In this document: in pieces, positions 8,957-19,000 of the stretch
Layout of the letters: each line of letters begins with the position of its first letter
How positions within the stretch are numbered: the first letter of the stretch is position 1
NCBI RefSeq assembly: GCF_000427625.1
Contig: NZ_KE386569.1
Coordinates: 3,677,789-3,741,788 of the forward strand
Direction of reading: 5' to 3'
Length of the DNA: 64,000 nt
Origin: Methylobacter luteus IMV-B-3098
Lineage (GTDB): Bacteria; Pseudomonadota; Gammaproteobacteria; Methylococcales; Methylomonadaceae
Made by a program: the position numbers and the translations under genes
The notes under the pieces: model-generated
The model's database searches: none
What the model was told of the DNA's origin: nothing
What the model saw: only the letters and a program-made list of their open reading frames with translations

Positions 8957-10339
8957 ATTTTAAACTTCTTTAAAAAAATTATTAATCCAGCCAGAAATGA
9001 AGCTGAAGCGGATGCTGCGCCAGCAATTAGTGCGCCGGCAGTTAGAATATATGCGCGTGCCGAGCATAATATTTCGCGGTCCCAGATCAGCGAAAATGCA
9101 TTAAAGGTTTTGTATCGATTGCAAAAGTCAGGATCCCAGGCATATCTTGTCGGTGGCTGTGTGCGGGACTTATTGCTAGGGCGGGAACCCAAGGATTTTG
9201 ATGTCGTGACGGATGCGGATCCTGAGCAGATCAGGAAGATTTTCCGCAATTGTCGCATAATCGGTCGCAGGTTCCGCCTTGCGCATGTGCATTTTGGTCG
9301 CGAAATTATTGAAGTGGCTACTTTCCGCGGAGCGGGAGATGCTCAGGACGATAAGCAGATGCTCAACAAGGAAGGACGCTTGTTGCGCGATAATGTCTAC
9401 GGCACGATTGAGGAAGATGTCTGGCGGCGCGATTTTACGGTCAATGCGCTCTATTACAACATCAAGGATTTCTCGGTAGTCGATTACACCGGCGGCATGG
9501 ATGATCATAAAACCGGGACACTCAGGCTGATCGGTGATCCTGAAACGCGCTTCCGCGAAGACCCCGTGCGTATGCTAAGGGCTGTGCGTTTTGCCGTGAA
9601 GCTCGGTTTTAATCTGGATACTGCTTGTGAGAAGCCTATTCATGATCTCGCCGAATTATTGTACGGCATACCGGCTGCCCGGCTTTATGATGAAGCCTTG
9701 AAACTGTTTTTATCGGGCTACGCCTTGCAGACTTTTGAAATGCTCAGGCATTATGGGCTTTTTCAGATATTGTTTCCCGACACAGAGAGCAGTCTGGCGG
9801 TCGAGGAAGACGGTTTCCCCAAATTGTTCCTGATCAAAGCGCTGGAAAATTCCGATAACAGGATTGCCGAAGGCAAAACCGTTACAGCTTATTTTCTATG
9901 GTCTGCTTTTTTATGGGAACCGGTGGCGATACGGGCCAAGGAAAAAATAGCGAGAGGCATGGCTGAATCCATGGCCTATCAGGAAGCCGCCAATGAAGTG
10001 ATCTCCAGGCAGAATAGTAGCACCTCTCTACCGCGCCATATCACCATGTCTATGCGCGAAGTCTGGACGCTGCAACCCAAATTCAATATGCGTATCGGCT
10101 CCAGACCCAGTCGCTTATTGACGCATCCGCGTTTTAGAGCGGCCTATGATTTTCTGGTGCTGCGTGCAGAGACAGGCGGCGCTGATCCTGAAGTAGCAGC
10201 ATGGTGGGGTCAATATCAGGCGGCCGACGAAACCGAACAAAGAAAAATGACCCGACCTCCGCGTGGCGCTCAAGTCGGCAAGGCAAAGCGGAAAAGGACT
10301 TACCGTAAAAAGACGGCCTCTCAGGATAAAGGTATTTAA
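8957..10339 (+). CDS. pcnB: Poly(A) polymerase I, probable ATT start
   Basis: PcnB adds 3' poly(A) tails to RNAs and so marks them for decay. The nucleotidyltransferase core is clear: GGCVRDLLLG followed by DFDVVTDA, then RRFRLAHVHFG and the RRDFTVNALYY and REDPVRMLRAVRFAVKLG motifs. The C-terminal tail is basic (KAKRKRTYRKK). Homology continues upstream of the first standard start (TTG 9110) through RAEHNISRSQISENALKV, which matches the E. coli N-terminal region. The frame upstream has no ATG, GTG, TTG or CTG before a stop at 8924. The best start is ATT at 8957 (460 residues) with AAGG at 8943-8946. E. coli pcnB is known to start at AUU. folK follows closely. Confidence 0.93.
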   Translation: MLNFFKKIINPARNEAEADAAPAISAPAVRIYARAEHNISRSQISENALKVLYRLQKSGSQAYLVGGCVRDLLLGREPKDFDVVTDADPEQIRKIFRNCRIIGRRFRLAHVHFGREIIEVATFRGAGDAQDDKQMLNKEGRLLRDNVYGTIEEDVWRRDFTVNALYYNIKDFSVVDYTGGMDDHKTGTLRLIGDPETRFREDPVRMLRAVRFAVKLGFNLDTACEKPIHDLAELLYGIPAARLYDEALKLFLSGYALQTFEMLRHYGLFQILFPDTESSLAVEEDGFPKLFLIKALENSDNRIAEGKTVTAYFLWSAFLWEPVAIRAKEKIARGMAESMAYQEAANEVISRQNSSTSLPRHITMSMREVWTLQPKFNMRIGSRPSRLLTHPRFRAAYDFLVLRAETGGADPEVAAWWGQYQAADETEQRKMTRPPRGAQVGKAKRKRTYRKKTASQDKGI

Positions 10340-10354
10340 AATGTTTGCTTTGAA

Positions 10355-10870
10355 ATGAGTTCAGCTATGAAAAGCTCAGGCAAAGACCAGGTTATCGCTT
10401 ACATAGGCTTGGGCAGCAATCTTGAAAACCCGACAGGGCAAATTGAATCGGCGCATACGGCAATCGCCGGATTAGTGGGCATTGAAGAGCTTGCCTTTTC
10501 AAGCTTATACCATAGTCCACCGATGGGGCCGCAGGATCAACCTGATTATGTCAATGCGGTTATGGCTATCACGACCAACTTGCCGGCTATGGATTTGCTG
10601 AGGAATCTTCAACGCATTGAACATGAGCACGGCCGAGTACGAAAAGGCGAGCGTTGGGGCGCCAGGACGCTGGATTTGGACCTGTTGATTTATGGTCAGC
10701 AGCAAATTGACCTGCCTGAGTTGATTGTCCCACATGTAGGCATTGCCGAGAGGGCCTTTGTGTTGTATCCCTTGTATGAAATTGCGCCGGAACTTCTGGT
10801 GCCGGGCAAGGGCCATATTGCCGATTTGATTAAAAACTGCCCTTTGAACGGTTTGAAACGGTTGGCTTAA
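10355..10870 (+). CDS. folK: 6-hydroxymethyl-7,8-dihydropterin pyrophosphokinase
   Basis: FolK transfers pyrophosphate from ATP to hydroxymethyl-dihydropterin in folate synthesis. The 171-residue sequence has the family opening YIGLGSNLENP and the signature RWGARTLDLDLLIYG, whose aspartates bind the two magnesium ions. The C-terminal PHVGIAERAFVLYPLYEIAPEL stretch is also typical. The ATG at 10355 is used; an ATG at 10367 would remove four residues. It sits 15 bases after pcnB, the same order as in E. coli (pcnB-folK-panB-panC), and ends one base before panB. Confidence 0.96.
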   Translation: MSSAMKSSGKDQVIAYIGLGSNLENPTGQIESAHTAIAGLVGIEELAFSSLYHSPPMGPQDQPDYVNAVMAITTNLPAMDLLRNLQRIEHEHGRVRKGERWGARTLDLDLLIYGQQQIDLPELIVPHVGIAERAFVLYPLYEIAPELLVPGKGHIADLIKNCPLNGLKRLA

Positions 10871-10871
10871 A

Positions 10872-11687
10872 ATGACTCAGTATTCTTCGCTATCCACGGT
10901 AAAACCATTATCGATCCATGATCTGGCGGCGATGAAGCTGCGCGGTGAGAAAATTAGTTGCCTCACCGCTTATGATGCCAGTTTCAGCATGCTGATCGAC
11001 AGTATTGGCATCGATGTGATGCTGGTGGGAGATTCTTTGGGTATGGTTATTCAGGGGCGTGATACAACCCTGCCGGTTACCATGGATGATATGGTTTATC
11101 ATACCCGTTGTGTCAGCCATATCAGGCGACGGGCGTTTATTATCGCTGACTTGCCTTTTATGAGTTATGCCTCGCCGCTTATGGCGGCCGAAAACGCTGC
11201 CCGTTTGATGCAGGCCGGTGGCGCGCAAATGGTCAAACTCGAAGGGGCGCGCATTAGCTGTGTCAGTTTTCTGGTCGATCAGGGCATTCCGGTTTGCGGG
11301 CATTTAGGCTTGTTGCCGCAATCCATCAATCAGCTAGGCGATTATAAAGTGCAAGGTAAAGAGCGCCTCGAAGCCGAAAAAATTATTGCCGATGCGCGTA
11401 AGCTGGAACAAGCGGGGGCGGGGCTGCTGGTTCTGGAATGCGTGCCTGCACAGCTGGCCAGGGATATCAGCACTGAGCTCACTATTCCGGTTATCGGTAT
11501 TGGGGCCGGCATCGATTGCGACGGGCAGGTGCTGGTGCTTTACGATATGCTCAATATCGGCGGCGGCAAGCGGCCGCGATTTTCAAAAAATTTCATGCAG
11601 GGCGCTGCCGATATCGGGCAGGCCATTGCCGCTTATCATGTGGCCGTTAAGCAGTCACAGTTTCCAGCACCTGAACACAGCTTTTAA
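10872..11687 (+). CDS. panB: 3-methyl-2-oxobutanoate hydroxymethyltransferase
   Basis: PanB makes ketopantoate from alpha-ketoisovalerate and methylene-tetrahydrofolate, the first step of pantothenate synthesis. At 271 residues it has normal length. Motifs include LTAYDASFSMLID, VGDSLGMVIQG (metal and substrate binding), HLGLLPQSINQLGDYKVQG and the late IGIGAGIDCDGQVLVLYD with the conserved GxG and D. The start lies one base after the folK stop, and panC follows after 4 bases, so folK-panB-panC appear to be one transcript. Confidence 0.97.
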   Translation: MTQYSSLSTVKPLSIHDLAAMKLRGEKISCLTAYDASFSMLIDSIGIDVMLVGDSLGMVIQGRDTTLPVTMDDMVYHTRCVSHIRRRAFIIADLPFMSYASPLMAAENAARLMQAGGAQMVKLEGARISCVSFLVDQGIPVCGHLGLLPQSINQLGDYKVQGKERLEAEKIIADARKLEQAGAGLLVLECVPAQLARDISTELTIPVIGIGAGIDCDGQVLVLYDMLNIGGGKRPRFSKNFMQGAADIGQAIAAYHVAVKQSQFPAPEHSF

Positions 11688-11691
11688 TATC

Positions 11692-12534
11692 ATGCGGAAA
11701 GTTACTTTAGTATCTGAGCTGCGCGAAGCCATTTCAGATTGGCACCTGGCCGGTAAGCGCCTTGCTTTTGTGCCGACTATGGGCAATCTGCATGCGGGAC
11801 ATCTGCAACTAGTCAGTGAGGCCCGGAAACAAGCCGATCATGTGGTGGTCAGTATTTTCGTCAATCCCACCCAGTTCGGAGCAGGGGAAGATTTTGAGAC
11901 GTATCCGCGCACTGAGAGGAAAGATCAGGAAAAACTCGAGACTGCCGGGGCAGACCTGCTGTTTCTGCCTTCTGTTTCGGAAATGTACGCGCCTGATGCC
12001 AAAACAACCGTATCGGTGGCCGGGCTATCCGAATTGCATTGCGGAGCGTCCAGACCTGGACATTTTAACGGCGTGGCGACAGTCGTCTGTAAGCTATTCA
12101 ATTTGGTTCAACCGGACATCGCCCTGTTCGGGCTAAAGGATTTTCAGCAGTTGGCCGTTATACGGACCATGGTCAAGGATCTGAATTTTCCAGTGGAAAT
12201 CGTCGGTGTAGACACGGTGCGGGAACCCAGCGGTCTCGCCATGAGTTCCAGAAACGGTTATTTATCCTCGGAAGAAATAAAGGCGGCGCCCAAACTCTAT
12301 GAATCCTTGTGCGTGGCGCGCGATGCCGTTTTGGCAGGCAAGCAGCCTTATGCGGATATAGAGATTCGGGCAATATTGTCTTTACAGGAAGTCGGTTTTC
12401 GACCTGATTATTTTTCCATATGCCGCAGCAGTGATCTAAAAAAAGCTGAAACAGAGGACAAGGATTTAGTTATATTGGCGGCGGCAAAGCTGGGGAGTAC
12501 TCGGTTGATTGATAATGTCTATTTTTCCAGATAA
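11692..12534 (+). CDS. panC: Pantothenate synthetase (pantoate-beta-alanine ligase)
   Basis: PanC joins pantoate to beta-alanine with ATP. I start at ATG 11692 (MRKVTLVSEL), giving 280 residues; the frame is open further upstream only because it overlaps panB. The class-I-synthetase-like motifs are FVPTMGNLHAGHLQLV (HIGH-like, here HAGH) and MSSRNGYLS (KMSKS-like region). IFVNPTQFG and GLKDFQQLAVIR are further family marks. Beta-alanine would come from PanD, encoded about 200 bases downstream. Confidence 0.97.
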   Translation: MRKVTLVSELREAISDWHLAGKRLAFVPTMGNLHAGHLQLVSEARKQADHVVVSIFVNPTQFGAGEDFETYPRTERKDQEKLETAGADLLFLPSVSEMYAPDAKTTVSVAGLSELHCGASRPGHFNGVATVVCKLFNLVQPDIALFGLKDFQQLAVIRTMVKDLNFPVEIVGVDTVREPSGLAMSSRNGYLSSEEIKAAPKLYESLCVARDAVLAGKQPYADIEIRAILSLQEVGFRPDYFSICRSSDLKKAETEDKDLVILAAAKLGSTRLIDNVYFSR

Positions 12535-12732
12535 ATCACAGTCAATGATTTATGTGTTTGATTTATTGAACGTGCTTGCTCGAATTCACTTATTTGGGTG
12601 CAACTCGACATGCCTGAAGTGATGATGGAAAAGACTGGACACTGTTGGTTTTTTGATATCTAAAAAGTTGATGCTATTATGCAATTAATGCATAATGCGC
12701 GGTTCTTAAAAATATTTATATTGTTTTTTAAT

Positions 12733-13113
12733 ATGCAACTTACGATGCTTAAAGCGAAATTACACAGAGCGACAGTAACCCATTCGGAATTGGGTTATGA
12801 AGGTTCTTGTGCAATCGATGGCAATATTCTTGATCTCTCAGGCATTCGAGAATACGAGCAGATACAGATTTACAATATTAATAACGGGGCGCGTTTTACG
12901 ACCTATGCCATTCGCGCGGAAGAAGGTTCCGGATTGTTTTCCGTTAATGGGGCTGCGGCCCGAATGGCCTGTCCTGGCGATCTGATCATTGTTTGCGCTT
13001 ATGCCATTTTGGATCAAAAAGAGCTGGCAAACTACAAGCCTACGTTGGTTTATTTCAACGAAAAGAACGAAGTTCTACGTTCCTCACACGCCATCCCTGT
13101 CCAGGCAGCTTGA
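12733..13113 (+). CDS. panD: Aspartate 1-decarboxylase, pyruvoyl enzyme
   Basis: PanD decarboxylates aspartate to beta-alanine. The proenzyme cleaves itself between Gly24 and Ser25, and Ser25 becomes the pyruvoyl group; the sequence shows YEGSCAID with exactly that numbering when the ATG at 12733 is used. That start gives 126 residues, the same length as E. coli PanD, and [17 protein letters not shown] aligns with its N-terminus. Earlier ATGs in the frame would add a hydrophobic extension not found in the family. Other motifs are TYAI and SVNGAAAR. The 198-base gap after panC holds no gene. Confidence 0.95.
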   Translation: MQLTMLKAKLHRATVTHSELGYEGSCAIDGNILDLSGIREYEQIQIYNINNGARFTTYAIRAEEGSGLFSVNGAAARMACPGDLIIVCAYAILDQKELANYKPTLVYFNEKNEVLRSSHAIPVQAA

Positions 13114-13461
13114 ATTGCTTAATTTAGCATTATGTAATAAGTAAGCAAAAATCCCTTTAATTCTTATCCGGCACAGAATTTGAGTGCCGTTCATCTGAAA
13201 CCAGCCTGTTGCAAATAAACGGGTTGGGTTCTCCCGAAAGTTTTCGTATATCAAGTTAAAAAATCAAGCAAGAACGGAGTCATAACGACTACACTATACA
13301 TTTGCGCTAACAGATTGATATGACTGAGCTGTTAAGCTACAGGTCGTGTCATTTTCGCCAATATGCGCCTGATGATCGATCGGCAAAATTATTTATTAAT
13401 GGCCGATCTTGTCTAACAGGCTGCATTGCATCAAAACCGTGATCTCTGTATTCTGCACCGC
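13114..13461. other. Intergenic region panD-rlmH
   Basis: About 348 bases without a recognised gene. In many relatives rsfS (ybeB) lies directly upstream of rlmH; I find no trace of it here. A 7-bp inverted repeat GATCGGC/GCCGATC (13378-13384 and 13402-13408) with a 17-base loop lies about 50 bases before rlmH. It has no T-run, so I do not call it a terminator. Confidence 0.5.
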
Positions 13462-13929
13462 ATGCAAATAAATCTGATTTCAGTAGGAAACCGTATGCCC
13501 GGCTGGGTACAGCAAGGCTATGATGAATATGCCAAGCGCTTGCCGCGTGAATGCGAGCTTGTGCTTAAAGAAATTGCTCCAGGTAAAAGGGGGAAGAACA
13601 GCGATGTTGCTAGAATCGTCAAGGAAGAAGGCGAGCGTATGCTGGCAGCCATCCCTCAGGGCGCGCATATCGTGACCCTGGACATCCCTGGAAAGCCCTG
13701 GACGACTCCCGAACTGGCGCAGGCCATGGAACGTTGGCTGGAAGGCGGGCAGAATATCGCATTACTGGTCGGCGGGCCGGAAGGGCTGTCCGATGCGGTC
13801 AAGCAAATGGCCAGGGAATCCTGGAGCTTGTCAAAGCTCACATTTCCGCATCCCTTGGTGCGGATCATCGTGGCCGAGCAGATTTATCGCGCCTGGAGCA
13901 TCCTTCACAATCATCCCTATCATCGATAA
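13462..13929 (+). CDS. rlmH: 23S rRNA pseudouridine-1915 N3-methyltransferase
   Basis: RlmH is a SPOUT-class methyltransferase that modifies pseudouridine 1915 in helix 69 of 23S rRNA on the 70S ribosome. The ATG at 13462 ([23 protein letters not shown]) gives 155 residues, the same as E. coli; the open frame extends 12 codons upstream but that part does not belong. The SAM-binding knot motifs are visible: [14 protein letters not shown] and [20 protein letters not shown]. The stop TAA overlaps the maf ATG by one base (TAATG). Confidence 0.96.
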   Translation: MQINLISVGNRMPGWVQQGYDEYAKRLPRECELVLKEIAPGKRGKNSDVARIVKEEGERMLAAIPQGAHIVTLDIPGKPWTTPELAQAMERWLEGGQNIALLVGGPEGLSDAVKQMARESWSLSKLTFPHPLVRIIVAEQIYRAWSILHNHPYHR

Positions 13930-14501
13930 TGACTGTTCAGCTTATTCTCGCTTCAGCCTCGCCTCGCCGAAAGGAACTGCTGGACCAAATCAAGGTCACT
14001 TATGCGGTCAATCCGGTTGACCTTGATGAAACACCTCGCGTCAACGAGGCGCCGCTGGATTATGTAAAGCGCGTGGCGGCGGAGAAGTCGGCCGCCTGTG
14101 TTGAGCAACTGGGCGCCAGTGTACCGGTTCTGGCGGCCGATACGGCCGTGGTATTGGATGATTTGATTCTGGGAAAACCCAAGGATAGAAAGGATGCGGT
14201 CGCTATGCTGACACAGCTATCGGGTAGGACGCATCAGGTTTATAGCGCGATTTCGCTCAGAGGGTGCGAACACTGGCAGGCTGTCAGCATTACCGACGTC
14301 ACGTTCAGGCCTCTAACGGAGCGGGAAATATTGGCTTATTGGCACAGCGGCGAGCCGGTCGATAAAGCTGGAAGCTATGCCATTCAAGGAATGGGCGGGA
14401 TTTTTGTAGCGTCTATAAAGGGGAGCTTTTCCGGCGTGGTCGGCTTGCCTTTATTCGAAACCGCTAAACTATTGGCTAAACAAGGAATAGAGCTTTTTTA
14501 A
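13929..14501 (+). CDS. maf: Maf family nucleoside triphosphate pyrophosphatase
   Basis: Maf proteins hydrolyse non-canonical or excess nucleoside triphosphates; the subfamily with an LILASASPRRKELLDQI start corresponds to YhdE (dTTP/UTP pyrophosphatase). The ATG at 13929 gives 190 residues. The catalytic aspartate lies in VLAADTAVVLDD, and the GKPKDRKDAVAML and DKAGSYAIQGMGG motifs are standard. It is coupled to rlmH by a one-base overlap and abuts rng, matching the E. coli order yhdE-rng-yhdP-tldD. Confidence 0.94.
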   Translation: MTVQLILASASPRRKELLDQIKVTYAVNPVDLDETPRVNEAPLDYVKRVAAEKSAACVEQLGASVPVLAADTAVVLDDLILGKPKDRKDAVAMLTQLSGRTHQVYSAISLRGCEHWQAVSITDVTFRPLTEREILAYWHSGEPVDKAGSYAIQGMGGIFVASIKGSFSGVVGLPLFETAKLLAKQGIELF

Positions 14502-15956
14502 ATGAGCGAAGAAATTTTAATCAATGTTACCCCGCCCGAAACACGCGTGGCCGTTATCGAAAACGGCGTCCTGCAGGAACTGATCATTGAAAGAAGCCGG
14601 CAGATAGGCCTGGTGGGCAATATTTATAAAGGCGAAGTGTGCAGGGTACTGCCCGGCATGCAAGCGGCGTTTGTCGATATCGGCCTGCCCCGGGCCGCGT
14701 TTCTGCATATTTCCGATTTGTGCAGCAAGGAATTGGAAAAAAAACGCTCGGAAAATATCGAACATTATCTGCATGAGGGTCAGCCCATCGTCGTGCAGGT
14801 CGTCAAGGATCCGATTGGCACCAAAGGCGCGCGCTTAACGACGGAGATATCAATTCCCTCGCGGTATCAGGTGTATATGCCTTATGCCAACAATTCCGGC
14901 GTATCTCAGCGCATCGAATGCGAAGTCGAAAGAGCCCGGCTGCGCGCGTGCATTGAGTCCTTCCGGCAGCAGTATGACTGCGGCGGTTTTATTGCCAGAA
15001 CAGCGGCGGAGTGTGTGGAAGAGGCGATATTGTTTTCGGACATGACATTTTTGCTGAAATTATGGGAATCAATTTTGGCCAAAATCGCCACGGCCAAACC
15101 CAAGCAGTTCATCCACAAGGATTTGCCGCTCAGCGTCAGGACTTTAAGGGATTTATATAAGGAAGGCATTGAGCGGGTTCGCGTGGATTCCAAGGAAACC
15201 TATCATCGTCTGATCGAGTTCGCTGAAGTGTTCGTGCCGGAAATGGTGCCGGTCATCGAGCATTACACTGGCGAATGCCCGGTTTTTGACATTTACAGTG
15301 TCGAGGACGAGATCCAAAAAGCGCTGGAGCGCAAAGTCAAATTGAAATCGGGCGGGCATCTGGTGTTCGATCAGACCGAAGCCATGACGACGGTCGATGT
15401 CAATACCGGCGGTTATGTCGGCGGCCGTAATCTGGAAGAAACCATTTTCAAGACCAATCTGGAGGCCGCCCAGACGATTTCGCGCCAGCTCAGGCTGAGG
15501 AATCTGGGCGGCATCATCATCATCGATTTTATCGATATGCAAAGCGAAGAGCATAAGAAACAGGTCCTGCAGGCTCTGGAGCGCAATCTGGAAAAAGACC
15601 ACGCCAAGACCAAGATCACCGAGGTGTCGGTGCTGGGTCTCGTGGAAATGACGCGCAAAAGAACCCGCGAAAGCCTGGAGCACGTGCTCTGCGAACCCTG
15701 TAAGGCCTGCGGCGGGCGCGGCGTTCTGAAAACGGCCGAATCCATGTGCCTGGAAATATTCCGGGAAATCATCCGCGAGGTCAGGCAATACAATGTCCAG
15801 CAGTTGCTGGTGCTGGCATCCAATGAAGTCGTGGAAATGTTGCTCGACGAGGAAGCCGATATGCTGGCCGAATTGGAGGCGTTCCTGGGCGTGCAGATCA
15901 AATTCAGAGCGGAGGCGGAATATAATCAGGAGCAGTATGATGTAGTTCTGCTTTAA
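14502..15956 (+). CDS. rng: Ribonuclease G
   Basis: RNase G is an endoribonuclease of the RNase E/G family that matures the 5' end of 16S rRNA and takes part in mRNA decay. At 484 residues it has the size of E. coli Rng and lacks the long RNase E tail. The order is: an S1-like RNA-binding domain (about residues 35-120, GNIYKGEVCRVLPGMQAAFVDIG), the catalytic DNase-I-like part (MTTVDVNTGGYVG with a metal-binding Asp; IIIDFIDM), and the zinc-link cysteines CEPCKACGG. It starts directly after the maf stop. Confidence 0.96.
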   Translation: MSEEILINVTPPETRVAVIENGVLQELIIERSRQIGLVGNIYKGEVCRVLPGMQAAFVDIGLPRAAFLHISDLCSKELEKKRSENIEHYLHEGQPIVVQVVKDPIGTKGARLTTEISIPSRYQVYMPYANNSGVSQRIECEVERARLRACIESFRQQYDCGGFIARTAAECVEEAILFSDMTFLLKLWESILAKIATAKPKQFIHKDLPLSVRTLRDLYKEGIERVRVDSKETYHRLIEFAEVFVPEMVPVIEHYTGECPVFDIYSVEDEIQKALERKVKLKSGGHLVFDQTEAMTTVDVNTGGYVGGRNLEETIFKTNLEAAQTISRQLRLRNLGGIIIIDFIDMQSEEHKKQVLQALERNLEKDHAKTKITEVSVLGLVEMTRKRTRESLEHVLCEPCKACGGRGVLKTAESMCLEIFREIIREVRQYNVQQLLVLASNEVVEMLLDEEADMLAELEAFLGVQIKFRAEAEYNQEQYDVVLL

Positions 15957-16005
15957 GATACAAAACCGTAGAGCGGGGTCACTCGCCAAAGAAAACTAAC
16001 AGCGT

Positions 16006-19000
16006 TTGTATAAAGCGCAGGATACCAGTAGCAGAACTTTCAATATTGTGCCTGTTTTTGTAATTTACCATCTTACGCGGGCAACGCGGCATCTTATTTT
16101 CTGGTCCTTGGTCGCGATAGCCATCGGCTTGAGTGGCGTGCGTGTGTTATTGTCCGGAATCGAGAGTTATAAATCCAATCTGGCAGGCAGTATCGAAGAA
16201 CTCATTGGCGCGCCTGTGGAAATAGGCCGGTTAGGCGCAAAAATGCGAGGGTTTAGCCCCGAATTGGTGCTCAAAGATATTGCTATTTTATCTTCGGACA
16301 CGCATAAGAAACCGCCCATCCAATTTAGCGAAATACGCCTGGGCATCAATTTGCTCGATATGTTGATCAACAGGCAATTGTTGTCTTCTTCATGGGTCAC
16401 GCTGGTCGGCGCCAAACTGACCGTAAAGTATAAACCCGACGGAAGTTTTGCCATCGTCGGACTGAAAGCCAGTGATGGGCAACCGTTGTGGTTAATGCAG
16501 GGTGGCAAATATGAGGTTTTACACAGTGAAATCAATTGGCAGGACGAAAAAAACAACAGCCAGCCTCTGATATTCAATGATGTGGATCTGGCGATCATTA
16601 ATGCCGCCGATGCCAAACGCCACCGCATTAACATGCTCATGAAGCTTCCGCCACAGTACGGCAATGCATTAAAAGTGTCGATGGATCTGGAAGGCAATGT
16701 TTTTGAATCTTCCAGCATTCACGGCACGGTTTTTATTGAAGGCAGCAAGATAAAACTGGCCGAGTGGGATAAACTCGGCCTGCCGTTGACTGTGCAGATC
16801 GATTCCGGCATCGGCGATTTTAAAGCCTGGACTGATTGGCAAAATTCCCAGCCTGTGTCGATTATTGGCGAAGCGCAAATTCAACAGATGAAACTTGTCC
16901 GGAAAGACAAGGGCACATTTCCGGTTGACAGGCTGAAAACCCGGTTTCAATGGCAGGCCAAAGACAATCAGTGGCGGCTTTATGTCAGGGATTTCTGGCT
17001 GGAAACAGCCGATGCTCTTAACGGCACGAGTAAAAAGTGGCCGGCTGCCGACTTCAGTGTGTCCGGTAATTTTACTGAAGACAACTTGTCCCGAAAGCTG
17101 GCCGTGTTCGTCAAGCAGCTGGATCTGCACGAAGCGTCCGGCATTATCGGCTTCTTCGCCCCTTTGTCGGAGCAGCAGTCAAAGGCACTGACGCAAGCCC
17201 GATTAAGAGGCTTGATCGAGAATTTTTCCGTGTTTGCCAATCTGCAAGAGGATCAATTCGCCATTAACGGCAGCTTTACCGGCATCGGCATGGCTCCGCA
17301 GCCTTCGATCCCCGGCATGGAGAATTTAACCGGCCACATAAAAGGCACCGATCAAGGTGGCACCGTGCGCCTGGCGACTGAACAGGCCCGGCTAATGTCG
17401 CCGGAGCTGTTCCGTAATGCGCTGTCCATCGGCAAGCTGAATGGCATTATAGATTGGCGGCAAACAGACTCGGGCTGGACTTTGGCCAGCCCGATGATCA
17501 GGCTCGATAACGCTGATTTTCAGAGCGAAAATCGGTTGCGCATCGTTATTCCCAAAACCGATGGACAGGTTTTCATGGACCTGCAAAGCGCATTCGTCGG
17601 GCATGACGTCAGCCAAGTCAAACATTATCTGCCGGCGAATATTATGGGAAAGCCGGTCGTTGACTGGTTGGACCAGGCATTCATCGGCGGCCGCATAAAA
17701 AAAGGCGGCATGTTGTTTTACGGTAATCCCGGCGATTTCCCGTTCAAAAATGGCAGCGGCGTCTTTGAAACCCTGTTTGAGGCTGAACAGCTGGAACTGG
17801 CTTATCACCCGGAATGGCCGCACATAGCAAACATGGCCGCGGACGTGATGTTTTTAAAAGACGGCTTGCTTGTTGACGTGAAGCAGGGAAGAAGCGACAA
17901 AGTTGCGATTAAGCAGGCGCAAGTGGCTATTCCATCGATGGAGGAAAGTGAGTATTTGCAGATCCAGGGACTGGTGGCTGGAGAAATCGGCCAGGCTCTG
18001 GGCTTTATGCAACAAACGCCGTTGCATTCGACATACGATGCTTTGCGGGATGTCATTACGCCGGCCGGAAATACCGAGGTGGCGCTGGAGTTGCGGATTC
18101 CTTTAGTTGATACGGTCGATGCCAAAGTCGACGGAACAGCGCAGCTGAACAATGCCAAGCTGACCGTAAGCTCGCTGGATTTGCCGGTGAAAGACATTTC
18201 CGGCGCCTTGAAATTCAATGAGCAAGGGCTTTATAGCGACACGATCCATGCGACGGCATTAGGCCATACCATTCGGATTAACCTGAACAGCGATGAGATG
18301 CAGACTATGGTCAGTGTAGCGGGTCGTGCCGGCGTGGATGACCTGCAAGCGCAATTCACAATGCCCTGGTGGCATATTGCCGAAGGGGAAACCGCTTATC
18401 AGTTGCAACTGCGATTGCCGTATGGCGATAAGTCACCCGAACTGACAGTTCAGTCCACATTGGCCGGGGTAGCGCTGGATTTGCCTGATACATTAGGCAA
18501 GGATGCTGGACAGGAAAGACCATTATCGCTGAGGTTTAACCTGACTAGTGAAGCGTTATTGCCGATAGAATTGAATTATGACAACAAACTGAAAGCGGCC
18601 ATTAGCTTGAATGCGAAGCAGCAGCGTATTTATTCGGGTCATGTTCTGGTCGGTGCCGGCGAAGTGAACCAGCCTGGGGAAGCAGGGCTCAAGCTGGAAA
18701 TCAATCGTGACAGGCTGGATTTGTCGGAATGGTTAAGCCTGTCGAAAGCAGCCGCTCAGAACCAGGAAGATGGCGATGATATGACGAGCGACATCAGGGA
18801 AATAAAAATTCATAGTGATCGGGGCATCTGGAAAAAAACCGAGCTGGGCGTTTTCGATTTGGCGCTAAAGCGTGACGGCGGCTATTGGTTCGGCGATATT
18901 CGCAGTTCATTCGCCAAAGGAGAAATCCAACTGCCTACTGGCCTTAATGATGGCGATAGCATTAAGCTGAATATGGATTCGCTGGACATTTCGGCTTTAA

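Noticed and set aside
9110-9112. TTG as the pcnB start
   Set aside because: It would cut into a region (ISENALKVLYRL) that is conserved in E. coli PcnB and lies within the protein, and homology continues upstream of it.
13378-13408. GATCGGC/GCCGATC hairpin as a terminator
   Set aside because: Only 7 pairs with a 17-base loop and no T-run, and it lies upstream of rlmH rather than behind a gene.
15153-15989. A 278-codon open frame on - opposite rng
   Set aside because: Antisense to a complete RNase G gene and without family resemblance; shadow of the real gene.
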